Source: Enterospora canceri (lineage: Eukaryota > Microsporidia > Enterocytozoonidae). From it: a DNA stretch of 64,000 bases. Position 1 is the stretch's first letter; each line of letters starts with the position of its first letter. Shown here piece after piece: positions 52,622 through 61,074 of this stretch. A program made the position numbers and the translations under genes. Location: NCBI GenBank assembly GCA_002087915.1, contig LWDP01000002.1, positions 21,751 to 85,750 on the forward strand. The letters run 5' to 3'. The notes under the pieces were generated by a model. That model saw only the letters and a program-made list of their open reading frames with translations, had not been told where the DNA came from and did not search any database.

Positions 52622-53602
52622 ATGAGCAAGACGGAGTATTTTTACACTTACGAATGCCATGCCAAGCAGAAATGGATCAGCAGACCACTAATTGACGTGT
52701 TGGTGGAGAACTATACAACAAGACCACGAGAGTACTTTGAGGAAGCCATTCGAGTTGGTGCCATTACGGTAAATGACAGAAAGGTTCTACTCCATTACAG
52801 AATCAACCACAATGATCTGATAAAGCATCTGGTGCATCAACATGAGCCAGAACAGCCTGATATTCCTAAACTATACGAAAATGAGGATATATGTGTTGTA
52901 AACAAACCAGCTGGAATACCATGTCATCCAGTTGGACCATACCACTATTATACAGTAACCAAGACACTATTTGGAGATAGAAAAGTTGGATGTGTCAATA
53001 GGCTGGACATGCCTGTGTCAGGTGTGTTGATTCTGAACGTATCCAATTCCAATAATGCTCATAAAATGCTCAAAAATGCCAATAAAGTGTACATTGCGAA
53101 GGTGAAAGGGCAATTTGAATTAACAGAGGCGGAAATGGCTCAACGAGAAATACAACTGGAAAATGGATACTATTGTGTGAATAAGAAGATAGGAGAAAGC
53201 ACAAACAGACGCGTACAAACTGTAACAGAACAAGGAAAAGAGAGCAAGACACTTTTCAAACTCGTTGAATACAAGAATGGCCATTCACTTGTGGAATGCA
53301 GGCCCATTACGGGCAGAACACACCAAATAAGAGTGCACATCAGTTGGCTTGGGTTTCCAATCCAACATGACCTGATTTATGGAGACTACAAACCAATTGA
53401 ATTTAAAGGCAGATATGATTGCGATGCTGATATCACTCAATTTGAAAATAGGGCACTTTATGAATTTGTGGTGAAAAAATGTCCAGGCTCCAGGAATCGA
53501 ACCCACATCATCAAGGACGAGTACATTTGCCTACACGCCTGGAAATATTTCTACGGTGGACATGAATTTGTGGCATCGCTGCCTGATTGGAGTGTCCTGT
53601 AG
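52622..53602 (+). CDS. RluA-family tRNA pseudouridine synthase (PUS9/RIB2-like)
   Basis: A 326-residue enzyme. An S4-like RNA-binding start (RPLIDVLVENYTTRPREYFE then VNDRKV) precedes the RluA catalytic domain. NKPAGIPCHPVG is motif I, and VNRLDMPVSGVLIL is motif II with catalytic D129; the family's HRLD is NRLD here. RPITGRTHQIRVHISWLGFP is motif III. The C-terminal YICLHAWKY...F.ASLPDW matches the L.LHA..Y......F..P.P.W end. Within eukaryotes the S4-plus-RluA layout is that of PUS9/RIB2, which modify tRNA position 32. The start follows TTACCCAA. Confidence 0.88.
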   Translation: MSKTEYFYTYECHAKQKWISRPLIDVLVENYTTRPREYFEEAIRVGAITVNDRKVLLHYRINHNDLIKHLVHQHEPEQPDIPKLYENEDICVVNKPAGIPCHPVGPYHYYTVTKTLFGDRKVGCVNRLDMPVSGVLILNVSNSNNAHKMLKNANKVYIAKVKGQFELTEAEMAQREIQLENGYYCVNKKIGESTNRRVQTVTEQGKESKTLFKLVEYKNGHSLVECRPITGRTHQIRVHISWLGFPIQHDLIYGDYKPIEFKGRYDCDADITQFENRALYEFVVKKCPGSRNRTHIIKDEYICLHAWKYFYGGHEFVASLPDWSVL

Positions 53603-53632
53603 AAAGAAAGTTTCTGTTTGGTTGACCCTTTA

Positions 53633-55945
53633 ATGGCACCAGTAGAAAAGTTTTATGGACTGGAGAAAGTGAAGAAGACCACACAGGTGAAAATGAGAAA
53701 GAAGCAGCCAAGTGCAAAGGCACGGGCCAAGGCAGAGCGAATGGTCAACGAGGCATCCGTGCTCTATGCCCAGGGAGACTGCAATGGCGCATTGGACATT
53801 CTGAAGCAGGCTACGAAGCTCTCTCCTAACGATTACAGGGCGTATAATTTGGCAGCACTGATTCAGGAGGAATTGGGAAACATCGACAAGAGTCTCAATG
53901 GATACTTCGTGGCTGCGATGCTGAGCAACAAAACAACAAATAACAAACACATGTGGGACAAGGTGTACGAGTTGGCTGTGTACTGCGATGATGACACCAA
54001 AATGATATCAGCGATAGACAAATTGTACAAGAAAAACAACGAATTGCCACTTTTGGAGAAAAAGATGGACATTTTGGGCAGGCAGAAAGAGAGCTTCTAC
54101 AACATAATTTGCTGTGAAATTGATATGATGCTCTTCAAAGGAGTGGATCTCCAAGTATTTGAGAAGCTAAAAGACTACCATCAGAAATCACAGCTTAAGA
54201 AAATATCAAGGTATCTGAATAGGCTGATTAGAAAGTCACCTGATTCGCATTCTGAAGAGTTTCTGGTGGAATCTCTTGGAGTGTTTTACAGGGCTGAAAT
54301 GCATGAATTCTATGAGACTATTTATGCAGAATACTACGAGGAAGTTGCAACAAGGAAGAACAACATTCTACAAGTGAAGTATCTGATAGCACAGTATCAC
54401 AACTACAGTGATAATATTGGTAGAAATAATGTAGTGAATAGCATTCTAGCCTACGATAACTGGAGTAGTGTGGAAGACAGTATCATTCTGGAACTGTTGG
54501 AAATGGTACAGGAATCCAAACAATATGAAGTATGCATAAAAATAGCCTTAAAAATCAGAAAACAGAAATCATTCTTTCAAATGGAGTGCAAATTGGGAGA
54601 ATTGTACAAGTTGAATGGTGAATACACGAATGGATGCAAGATATACACTGATTTATTACAACACAATACGCTTAATATCGAAGTAAAGGCAAAACTGTAT
54701 GAGTTGTATGAACTAATGGGAAAGACAGAATATGCAAAACAATTTGAGAATAGTTCGAAAATAGTGAATGAGACCAAGCTGACCAAGGATGATCTACGAT
54801 ATAACACGAAAGAATGCGAGAAGAATAGGAGACTCTATGAGCAAATACTGAATGTGAATGAACCTGACCAGGATGCAATAGACACCCTGCTTGAAGACTT
54901 CTTTACCAATAAGTTTGTGATAGCAGAGAATAAGAAATTCAAGTCATTTTATGAGAAGAACAGGAAGAACTACGAGGTGAACAGCAGTACGGTGGGACTG
55001 GTGATACGTGATCCAGAAAGCAAAAACAAAAGGGATTTGGTGCAGAAATACATGGAAGTAACCAGCTTACACGGATTGGAGCAGTTTGAATGGCACAATG
55101 TGATCAGAATAGCAGTGTACAGCTCATTGGAAATAGACATTGAAAAAACCAAGGAATTGATTCTGAAGACAGAGAAAATCACATATTATACTGATGAAAT
55201 CAACGAATTTGATTTGCTCGGTCTCAAAATCGGATTGATTCACCAGGACGCTACCTTTTTAGCAGATATGTACAGAATTCTGATCTACAAGACCAATTAC
55301 TCGTTCTTCAATGTGATCTATTTTCTGAATAGATTTGTGCCAAATGCAGTTGATAACGAAGGGATCATCAAATTGTACAGAAATGCACAGCGATTCTACT
55401 TTCTTAGATACGAAAAGAGAACAAATGCAATCAATCAAAGCAAAGAAGGAACCAGGGCGAGGTATTTGCTAGAAATAAAGCCAATTTCAGCAGAATTAAC
55501 CAAGGTAGAGAAAGAGGCGCTCTACACCAAAGAGCTCTTCATCAAATCATTTGTTCCGAGGCTCTGCTACATCTCAACAATTGATAAGATTGATCAAACA
55601 GCAAAGAGGCGGAATGAAACAGTCTTGTTCTTGAGAGGACTATTGAAACTGAATAACTGCACATCACGAGTGTTAAAGAATAAGAAGCAATTTGCATCAG
55701 ATGGAATTGATTTGATAAGAGAGGCACACGAGAATTCTGATCCTGATTTACTCAATTACAACCTGGGAAGAGCGTATCACACCATTGGGATGCATCTACA
55801 GGCTGAAAAGCACTACTTCAAATGCACTGAATCACTGAATACTCCATTACGAAAAATGGCAATCTACAACCTGAGTCTTTTGAGTGGAAAAAACAAAAGT
55901 AGATCATTTCTGATCAAATTGTTTGATTCAGCCAGTGACAAATAA
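53633..55945 (+). CDS. TFC4: TFIIIC TPR subunit TFC4
   Basis: A 770-residue TPR protein; the ATG at 53633 follows ACCCTTTA. A basic start (VKMRKKQPSAKARAKAERMV) is followed by VLYAQGDCNGALDILKQATK and NDYRAYNLAALIQEELGNID, the first TPRs, which match the LAYARGDYEEAI..L...I...P....PY..L..IYEELGD block of TFC4/GTF3C3. Further helical repeats fill the rest, and the C-terminal LNYNLGRAYHTIGMHLQAEKHY is another TPR. TFC4 binds the A-box side of tRNA promoters and recruits TFIIIB. Yeast Tfc4 is 1025 residues. Confidence 0.8.
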   Translation: MAPVEKFYGLEKVKKTTQVKMRKKQPSAKARAKAERMVNEASVLYAQGDCNGALDILKQATKLSPNDYRAYNLAALIQEELGNIDKSLNGYFVAAMLSNKTTNNKHMWDKVYELAVYCDDDTKMISAIDKLYKKNNELPLLEKKMDILGRQKESFYNIICCEIDMMLFKGVDLQVFEKLKDYHQKSQLKKISRYLNRLIRKSPDSHSEEFLVESLGVFYRAEMHEFYETIYAEYYEEVATRKNNILQVKYLIAQYHNYSDNIGRNNVVNSILAYDNWSSVEDSIILELLEMVQESKQYEVCIKIALKIRKQKSFFQMECKLGELYKLNGEYTNGCKIYTDLLQHNTLNIEVKAKLYELYELMGKTEYAKQFENSSKIVNETKLTKDDLRYNTKECEKNRRLYEQILNVNEPDQDAIDTLLEDFFTNKFVIAENKKFKSFYEKNRKNYEVNSSTVGLVIRDPESKNKRDLVQKYMEVTSLHGLEQFEWHNVIRIAVYSSLEIDIEKTKELILKTEKITYYTDEINEFDLLGLKIGLIHQDATFLADMYRILIYKTNYSFFNVIYFLNRFVPNAVDNEGIIKLYRNAQRFYFLRYEKRTNAINQSKEGTRARYLLEIKPISAELTKVEKEALYTKELFIKSFVPRLCYISTIDKIDQTAKRRNETVLFLRGLLKLNNCTSRVLKNKKQFASDGIDLIREAHENSDPDLLNYNLGRAYHTIGMHLQAEKHYFKCTESLNTPLRKMAIYNLSLLSGKNKSRSFLIKLFDSASDK

Positions 55946-55976
55946 ATTTTGAACAACTGCGATACGAAGCCCTGAA

Positions 55977-56681
55977 ATGCTGAATGAAAAAGACGAAAAT
56001 CTCTGTCTTATACTGGAAACAAGGACAATCACTGGTCAAGATGCGTATCAGGCAATAGCAAACAACTTGCAACTAGATTTTCTGGTGGAAAATGAGACTG
56101 TCTTCTTATCCTCAACTTTATTCGCAATTGAAATTATCACAGGTGAAAAGAGTAAAATTGTTTTCACATTCACATCAAAGGAAACAAATGATGAACATAG
56201 GTACGTAGAAACGTACCTAAATTACTTCATAGGGGATTATAGGACATTCTACCTACTGGTTAGGTGTCTCTGTAACATTCTACCAGAATCAAAGACAAAT
56301 CCTAAGAAAGTGAAACTTAGTTCAAATGGAATCTATTGCTCTTGTATCGAAACAGGTGATTATTGCAGCGTAGAAGATAATTGCAACCTGTTTGTGCATG
56401 CTGATTGTGAAATAATCAACGAAGACGGTCTGTTTCTAGCAGTAGTAGGAGATATGACTGGTAAAAACATCTCTGGTTGCATTTCTGATGAATTCATTAC
56501 TGTCAAAACACTACAATACTACCAAAACAAGGCATACTATTCAGAGGATGACCTGAAAATAGAGGGAAACAGGATAATATACAAAAATAAGAGGAATAGA
56601 ATAGCAGAATACATGTTCTACGTGAAGGAATGCAGTGTGAAAGACGTGAGGAATGCGTTGAAGACTATTTTCACAAAATAA
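55977..56681 (+). CDS. Unknown 234-residue protein
   Basis: The ATG follows GCCCTGAA. The protein is mixed alpha/beta with no transmembrane helix. It has a cysteine-rich mid-region (GIYCSCIETGDYCSVEDNCN) and a following strand-rich part with GRI/GNRIIYKNKRN. A small zinc-binding or disulphide domain is possible but unproved. The downstream small gene at 56696 starts 14 bp after the stop, so the two may share transcription signals. Confidence 0.55.
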   Translation: MLNEKDENLCLILETRTITGQDAYQAIANNLQLDFLVENETVFLSSTLFAIEIITGEKSKIVFTFTSKETNDEHRYVETYLNYFIGDYRTFYLLVRCLCNILPESKTNPKKVKLSSNGIYCSCIETGDYCSVEDNCNLFVHADCEIINEDGLFLAVVGDMTGKNISGCISDEFITVKTLQYYQNKAYYSEDDLKIEGNRIIYKNKRNRIAEYMFYVKECSVKDVRNALKTIFTK

Positions 56682-56695
56682 GCTTATTTACCCCC

Positions 56696-56857
56696 ATGTC
56701 CAATTCAAAGGAATTCAACAAACAGATGAGCATCTACACACAGGCTGTGCTATTTGAGAAGAAACTGTGGGAAACAGACGATGATACACAGATATTTACC
56801 AACAGGTTCTACACTCTCCCAAACGAACGAGCAAATGAGACCAATTTAGAGAAATAA
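56696..56857 (+). CDS. Conserved-looking 53-residue protein
   Basis: The ATG at 56696 is preceded directly by TTACCCCC, one of the clearest start signals in the window, so I call this small gene with fair confidence. The product MSNSKEFNKQMSIYTQAVLF then EKKLWETDDDTQIFTNRFYT is amphipathic helix plus an acidic-to-aromatic stretch. No family recognised. It sits between unrelated genes with 14 and 22 bp spacers. Confidence 0.6.
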   Translation: MSNSKEFNKQMSIYTQAVLFEKKLWETDDDTQIFTNRFYTLPNERANETNLEK

Positions 56858-56879
56858 AAAGTGTAGTCAATTTTTACCC

Positions 56880-57665
56880 ATGGACGAACAAGCAGAAAGC
56901 TTCCTTCGAAATGTTTGGAATGACAATTTCTACCAGGAAATAGTCACAATAAGACGACTGATCAAGAAGTACAAGTACGTTTCAATGGATACTGAGTTTC
57001 CTGGTGTGGTGGCCAAGCCAATTGGGAACTTCAAGACTGCAAATGGATTTGCGTATCAACAACTGCGATGTAACGTGGACATATTGAATCTGATTCAATT
57101 TGGAATGACATTGAGTGATGAACACGGAAACAGGCCTGAGCCAGTCAACACGTGGCAGTTCAACATGGCATTTGATCTGGATCAGAACATGCACAGCAAA
57201 GAGGCCATTGATCTCCTCAAGGCAGCAAATATTGATTTTGATGAACACAAAAACAAGGGAATCGATCTCAATGAATTTGGATTGATGTTATTCACATCTG
57301 GATTGGTGCTATGCAGTGACATCCATTGGATTGGATTCCATTGCGCCTATGACTTTGCGTACCTGATCAAGTTGCTCACTGGCAACTCCATGCCTGAAAA
57401 GGAGATGGTCTTCTACGACTACCTGAATGCGCTATTTCCGTCATTCATTGATTTCAAGTACTTGATCCAGGACTCAGAACACATGAAAAAGGGACTTCAG
57501 GAGATATCGGGCACTTTTGGGTGCGTCAGACAGGGAACAGCCCATCAGGCTGGCTCAGATGCACTGCTTACGTCTGCTGTATTCTTCAAGGCATCTGCTG
57601 GAATATTCACGAAGGAATTCATCAATGAAAACAGGAACAAGTTGTATGGCATTGAATTGTATTAA
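56880..57665 (+). CDS. POP2: CCR4-NOT deadenylase CAF1/POP2
   Basis: A 261-residue DEDD-family 3'-5' poly(A) exonuclease. The catalytic residues are D37 and E39 (VSMDTEFPG), D158 (FHCAYDFAYL) and H222/D227 (AHQAGSDALL). The central QLRCNVDILNLIQFGMTLSD segment and TWQFNMAFDL are diagnostic of CAF1. CAF1 shortens mRNA tails as part of CCR4-NOT in the cytoplasm. Length equals the family core (260-285), without the Q-rich extension of yeast Pop2. The ATG follows TTTTACCC directly. Confidence 0.95.
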   Translation: MDEQAESFLRNVWNDNFYQEIVTIRRLIKKYKYVSMDTEFPGVVAKPIGNFKTANGFAYQQLRCNVDILNLIQFGMTLSDEHGNRPEPVNTWQFNMAFDLDQNMHSKEAIDLLKAANIDFDEHKNKGIDLNEFGLMLFTSGLVLCSDIHWIGFHCAYDFAYLIKLLTGNSMPEKEMVFYDYLNALFPSFIDFKYLIQDSEHMKKGLQEISGTFGCVRQGTAHQAGSDALLTSAVFFKASAGIFTKEFINENRNKLYGIELY

Positions 57666-57681
57666 ATAACTCGTATGGTAC

Positions 57682-58497
57682 TCATTCTTCTGCTACCTGA
57701 CTGGTCTCATACTTCAGATTGGACTTCTCGTACTCAGTCAACTTGATTCCCTTCTCCTCATCCAGTGTGATGAATGTCTTCTCGTCCTTTCCAATCACCA
57801 TCGCTGATGTCATCAGGGTAGAGAAGTGCTTCATGTTTCCGTCCACAAGCTGAATCAGTGTCTTCCCATCAGGCTGCTTCTCCATTGATTTGATTGTTCC
57901 AACTCGTCCCGTGTTAGATCCACTGTAAATGAACACAATCGACCCTTTCTCAAATTTGTAGCTTTCAATCAGTTTGTTTCCCACAATATCAATTTTAACG
58001 GTGTTGTTGAGATCAATTGATGGGTCAGCGAGTCTGAAGTTGTATCCGCAAGTTGTTCTTGTCATTGGCACTTCCACCTCTTTCTCTCCCAATTTAATCT
58101 TATCAAATCCCTTTGATTTCACCTTTGATAGCCTGTATTTGGCTTCTTCACTGCTTACTTTCTGAAGCTTGAACTTCCTGTTTACTCCCAGTATCAGGCG
58201 ATAGTGCTCATTGGATTTCAGAACTGAGATCACGTCAAACAGTCCCACCACAGACTTGTGGTTTAGGATTCTCTTATGGTTCACCACAACAAGCCCGTTT
58301 TCAATGATGTAGTGCACTTCCTTAGAAGTGTGAGCCAATTTCAGGAATTTGGTCAGGATGTAGTGCATTGGAATGGATAGCTCCTTGCAGTGTGTTCCAG
58401 GAAGTGGTCTGATCGCATACTTCCCAATGCTCTTGGTTAGTCCCCACTTTGTTGGTGCTGCGAGTCGTTTTAGGTGTCTATGTCCTCCACTTGGCAT
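57682..58497 (-). CDS. RPS4: 40S ribosomal protein eS4
   Basis: A 271-residue protein. HLKRLAAPTKWGLTK is the invariant N-terminal block and PLPGTHCKELSIPM follows it. An S4-type RNA-binding patch (VVVNHKRILNHKSVVGLFDV) and a C-terminal KOW-like GSNTGRVGTIKSMEKQPD complete the layout. The start signal is AAATTTTACCCC at 58500-58511. The first four residues (MPSG instead of MARG) are unusual but in frame. The divergent Brix gene starts 20 bp away, so the two promoters overlap. Confidence 0.94.
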   Translation of the reverse strand: MPSGGHRHLKRLAAPTKWGLTKSIGKYAIRPLPGTHCKELSIPMHYILTKFLKLAHTSKEVHYIIENGLVVVNHKRILNHKSVVGLFDVISVLKSNEHYRLILGVNRKFKLQKVSSEEAKYRLSKVKSKGFDKIKLGEKEVEVPMTRTTCGYNFRLADPSIDLNNTVKIDIVGNKLIESYKFEKGSIVFIYSGSNTGRVGTIKSMEKQPDGKTLIQLVDGNMKHFSTLMTSAMVIGKDEKTFITLDEEKGIKLTEYEKSNLKYETSQVAEE

Positions 58498-58517
58498 GTG
58501 GGGTAAAATTTGTAAAA
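58498..58517. promoter_or_regulatory. 20-bp shared spacer between divergent eS4 and Brix genes
   Basis: The spacer reads GTGGGGTAAAATTTGTAAAA. On the minus strand it contains AAATTTTACCCC ending two bases before the eS4 ATG. On the plus strand it gives GGGGTAAAATTT near the Brix ATG. Two start codons 20 bp apart imply overlapping or bidirectional promoters with little or no 5' UTR. Confidence 0.6.
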
Positions 58518-59249
58518 ATGAAAATGGTTGAAATGGTCCATGACAAATATTACAGCCTCAATGGGTCTATTTCAAGCAAGAATGCATGTGGAAATATTAC
58601 AGGGGCATGTTCGTATCATCCATGGATTCAGATATTTTGGATTTTTTTATCCCAAATGACTGTAAATCAAATCTATATTCTGAAGAATGAAGAACAGACA
58701 GAGGATACTGGAATGTTATTGGATGATATCAGCAACTTATTCGACAATGTCATGGTAGTGGATGATGCATCAGATGTATTGGAGAATATTGATGAAAATA
58801 CAGCAGTTATAAGAATACATGAGGAAATTGGACCAAGATACATACTGATTGACACCAAGAATAAGCAGGTTGTATTCAAAATAATCAACTATAAGACAAG
58901 AAGGAGTATGGGAACGAATGAAGAGACAACGAATAAGTCACAGCTGATTCTATCCAATTTTAATACGGAATTGGGTATCAAAGTAGCAGAAATATTCATG
59001 GACCTGTTTCCAATGGATTTGGATGCCAATAAGGTGATCAACTGTTCGGTCCACAAGGATTTCATCTATTTCAGGATGTTCAAGTTTGTCTTATCACTAT
59101 CAGAGAAGAAGTTGAAGAATACCAAAACACGGATGAATGAAATTGGACCACAGATGACACTTAGGTTGTACAGATTCACAGAAGAAGTGGAGGGAAAGAA
59201 AGCTGTGAAACACTACAAGAAATACATCAAGAATAGGAATCTGTTGTAG
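58518..59249 (+). CDS. Brix-domain ribosome biogenesis factor (RPF1/IMP4-like)
   Basis: A 244-residue protein. The supporting region is the C-terminal half: VHKDFIYFRMFKFVLSLSEK matches the (N)..D.I.FR...Y block and TRMNEIGPQMTLRLYRFTEE matches the L.E.GPR.TL.L..... core of Brix proteins. The combination of D-hydrophobic-x-FR followed by EIGP points to RPF1 or IMP4 rather than SSF1 or BRX1. These act in pre-60S or U3/pre-18S processing in the nucleolus. The N-terminal part is divergent. The last 242 bases of the gene (59008-59249) are repeated after the N at 59277. Confidence 0.65.
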   Translation: MKMVEMVHDKYYSLNGSISSKNACGNITGACSYHPWIQIFWIFLSQMTVNQIYILKNEEQTEDTGMLLDDISNLFDNVMVVDDASDVLENIDENTAVIRIHEEIGPRYILIDTKNKQVVFKIINYKTRRSMGTNEETTNKSQLILSNFNTELGIKVAEIFMDLFPMDLDANKVINCSVHKDFIYFRMFKFVLSLSEKKLKNTKTRMNEIGPQMTLRLYRFTEEVEGKKAVKHYKKYIKNRNLL

Positions 59250-59546
59250 AAGAAACAAGTAAATACACAGGTTACTNTTCCAATGGATTTGGATGCCAAT
59301 AAGGTGATCAACTGTTCGGTCCACAAGGATTTCATCTATTTCAGGATGTTCAAGTTTGTCTTATCACTATCAGAGAAGAAGTTGAAGAATACCAAAACAC
59401 GGATGAATGAAATTGGACCACAGATGACACTTAGGTTGTACAGATTCACAGAAGAAGTGGAGGGAAAGAAAGCTGTGAAACACTACAAGAAATACATCAA
59501 GAATAGGAATCTGTTGTAGAAGAAACAAGTAAATACACAGGTTACT
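59008..59546. repeat. 269-bp exact duplication around a single N (59277)
   Basis: 59008-59276 and 59278-59546 read the same at every position I compared, separated by one N at 59277. The copy includes the 3' end of the Brix gene, so 59283-59519 is a spurious 78-codon fragment, not a second gene. This is what two overlapping contig ends joined without merging would produce. Confidence 0.9.
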
Positions 59547-59705
59547 CTCAACTACCATTCTATAAGGATATGCCTAAACAAACATCTAAGTAATACAATG
59601 ATATCAGTGTTAATGAAAATGTAACTTGTTTCTATGCACTGTCATGAAATATTTTAACCTCCTGATTTCTAATCAATTTTGAACCCACAAACCATCAGAA
59701 ATTAA

Positions 59706-60304
59706 TATGTTGTTATACAAACGAGAGAATACGAACAATATAAAATAAGGTGATTTTTGACAATCTGAAATTAAAATTTTTTGTAAAATACCACCTTATG
59801 CTGTTACACTTTATACGTTTCAATTTGACTAGTCGTGTCGTAGACAGTAGCTTGATAGAAACAGGAAGTGAAACCTGTAATACAATCTCTCCATATGCGT
59901 CTGGAAGTTCGTTGTATACATCAAGCTCCTCTGATGCCAATCCTAGTATTAAGGTAAATCCGCCTCAATCACCTGATTATGAGAACAAGGAAAAAACGGT
60001 ACCANTATGTTGTTATACAAACGAGAGAATACGAACAATATAAAATAAGGTGATTTTTGACAATCTGAAATTAAAATTTTTTGTAAAATACCACCTTATG
60101 CTGTTACACTTTATACGTTTCAATTTGACTAGTCGTGTCGTAGACAGTAGCTTGATAGAAACAGGAAGTGAAACCTGTAATACAATCTCTCCATATGCGT
60201 CTGGAAGTTCGTTGTATACATCAAGCTCCTCTGATGCCAATCCTAGTATTAAGGTAAATCCGCCTCAATCACCTGATTATGAGAACAAGGAAAAAACGGT
60301 ACCA
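59706..60304. repeat. 299-bp exact duplication around a single N (60005)
   Basis: 59706-60004 repeats as 60006-60304 with one N at 60005. Both copies hold the 5' region of the gene at 60098; the first copy (from 59798) is truncated at the N. The same overlap artefact explains it. Collapsing it leaves about 280 bp between the Brix gene and the next gene. Confidence 0.9.
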
Positions 60305-60547
60305 AGGCGTAATAAAAGGAAGAGAATGCCATCTCTGGATTCAGAGTCTAGATTTGACATTACAAGGGTGAAACCAAAGGAAGATCCTTCAAGTGATACT
60401 GATCCTGATGAAATTGTGAAGAGGGATCAAGGTAAACCAGGTCGTAAAAGGAGAAAACGACGAAGGATAGAAGTTCCAGCACCCAAACCAAGAAAGATTG
60501 TAGATACAATAACCCTATCCTTATCTACAACAGCACTGAATCATTAA
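60098..60547 (+). CDS. Ser/Lys-rich protein with strong basic clusters, possibly frameshifted
   Basis: A 149-codon ORF from the ATG after ACCACCTT. After a short hydrophobic start (MLLHFIRFNLTSRVVDSSLI) comes a Ser-rich region (SPYASGSSLYTSSSSDANPS). Then follow basic clusters RRNKRKRMP and GRKRRKRRRIEVPAPKPRK, which resemble bipartite NLS or AT-hook-type DNA contacts. A second frame (in phase with 60550) stays open from before the stop through to a TAA at 60652-60654, adding LTDPNPLDKEIEEMRKTSAH and more. A one-base indel near 60480-60540 could therefore truncate the called product. The partial duplicate at 59798-60004 is an assembly copy. No family recognised. Confidence 0.5.
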   Translation: MLLHFIRFNLTSRVVDSSLIETGSETCNTISPYASGSSLYTSSSSDANPSIKVNPPQSPDYENKEKTVPRRNKRKRMPSLDSESRFDITRVKPKEDPSSDTDPDEIVKRDQGKPGRKRRKRRRIEVPAPKPRKIVDTITLSLSTTALNH

Positions 60548-60747
60548 CAGATCCAAATCCACTGGATAAGGAAATCGAAGAGATGAGGAAAACAAGTGCT
60601 CATCATGCACCAAACAGAAATCGGGGTGTTGTACACACGGGAAGAAACAGCTAATAACATCATCAATAAATTGTTATTGGAGTGAGAGTATGATTTAATA
60701 AACAACCTGAAACAAAAATGATAAAAGACGGCAAAATAATCAAGTGA

Positions 60748-61053
60748 ATGACATCTGATGGAATCAAATTGGTGATACAGGCAGAGAATGACGCAAGCAA
60801 CAAAATAAAGGCAGCAAAGGAGTACAAGAAAGAGGTGGTGAATAGAGCACGCAAGGATGCAGCAGACCACATTAAGGCGTTGGAAGAGGACCTGAAAAAT
60901 GATTTAGAACGGAAAAATGTAGAGGATGCCAGATACCTTGAGGAGCTGAAAGTGTGTCTGGAAACAGAATTCAATAAGAAGGTGGGTGATTTGGATGAGA
61001 AGTGTGTGGATGATTTGATATCAAAAATAGTGGGAATCATAGCAGACAAGTAA
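60748..61053 (+). CDS. VMA10: V-type ATPase subunit G
   Basis: A 101-residue helical protein. GIKLVIQAENDASNKIKAAK and the following EYKKEVVNRARKDAADHI match the conserved GIQ.LL.AE..A...V..AR..K...LK.AK.EA..EI start of subunit G. The rest is the long coiled coil that pairs with subunit E as the peripheral stalk of the proton pump. The usual length is 114-118. The 200-bp upstream spacer partly overlaps the possible extension of the previous gene. Confidence 0.78.
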   Translation: MTSDGIKLVIQAENDASNKIKAAKEYKKEVVNRARKDAADHIKALEEDLKNDLERKNVEDARYLEELKVCLETEFNKKVGDLDEKCVDDLISKIVGIIADK

Positions 61054-61074
61054 AATAAATTGACTAAAAAGCCC

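Noticed and set aside
53485..53550. tRNA-like string on the minus strand inside the pseudouridine synthase gene: GGGTTCGATTCC B-box match, complementary CCAGGC/GCCTGG ends and a T6 run just downstream.
   Set aside because: The ends are only about 60 bases apart, no A box or D arm fits, the T stem mismatches, and the stretch encodes the conserved C-terminus of the synthase on the other strand.
59283..59519. 78-codon frame identical to the end of the Brix protein, apparently a duplicated gene.
   Set aside because: It is the second copy of a contig-end overlap around the N at 59277.
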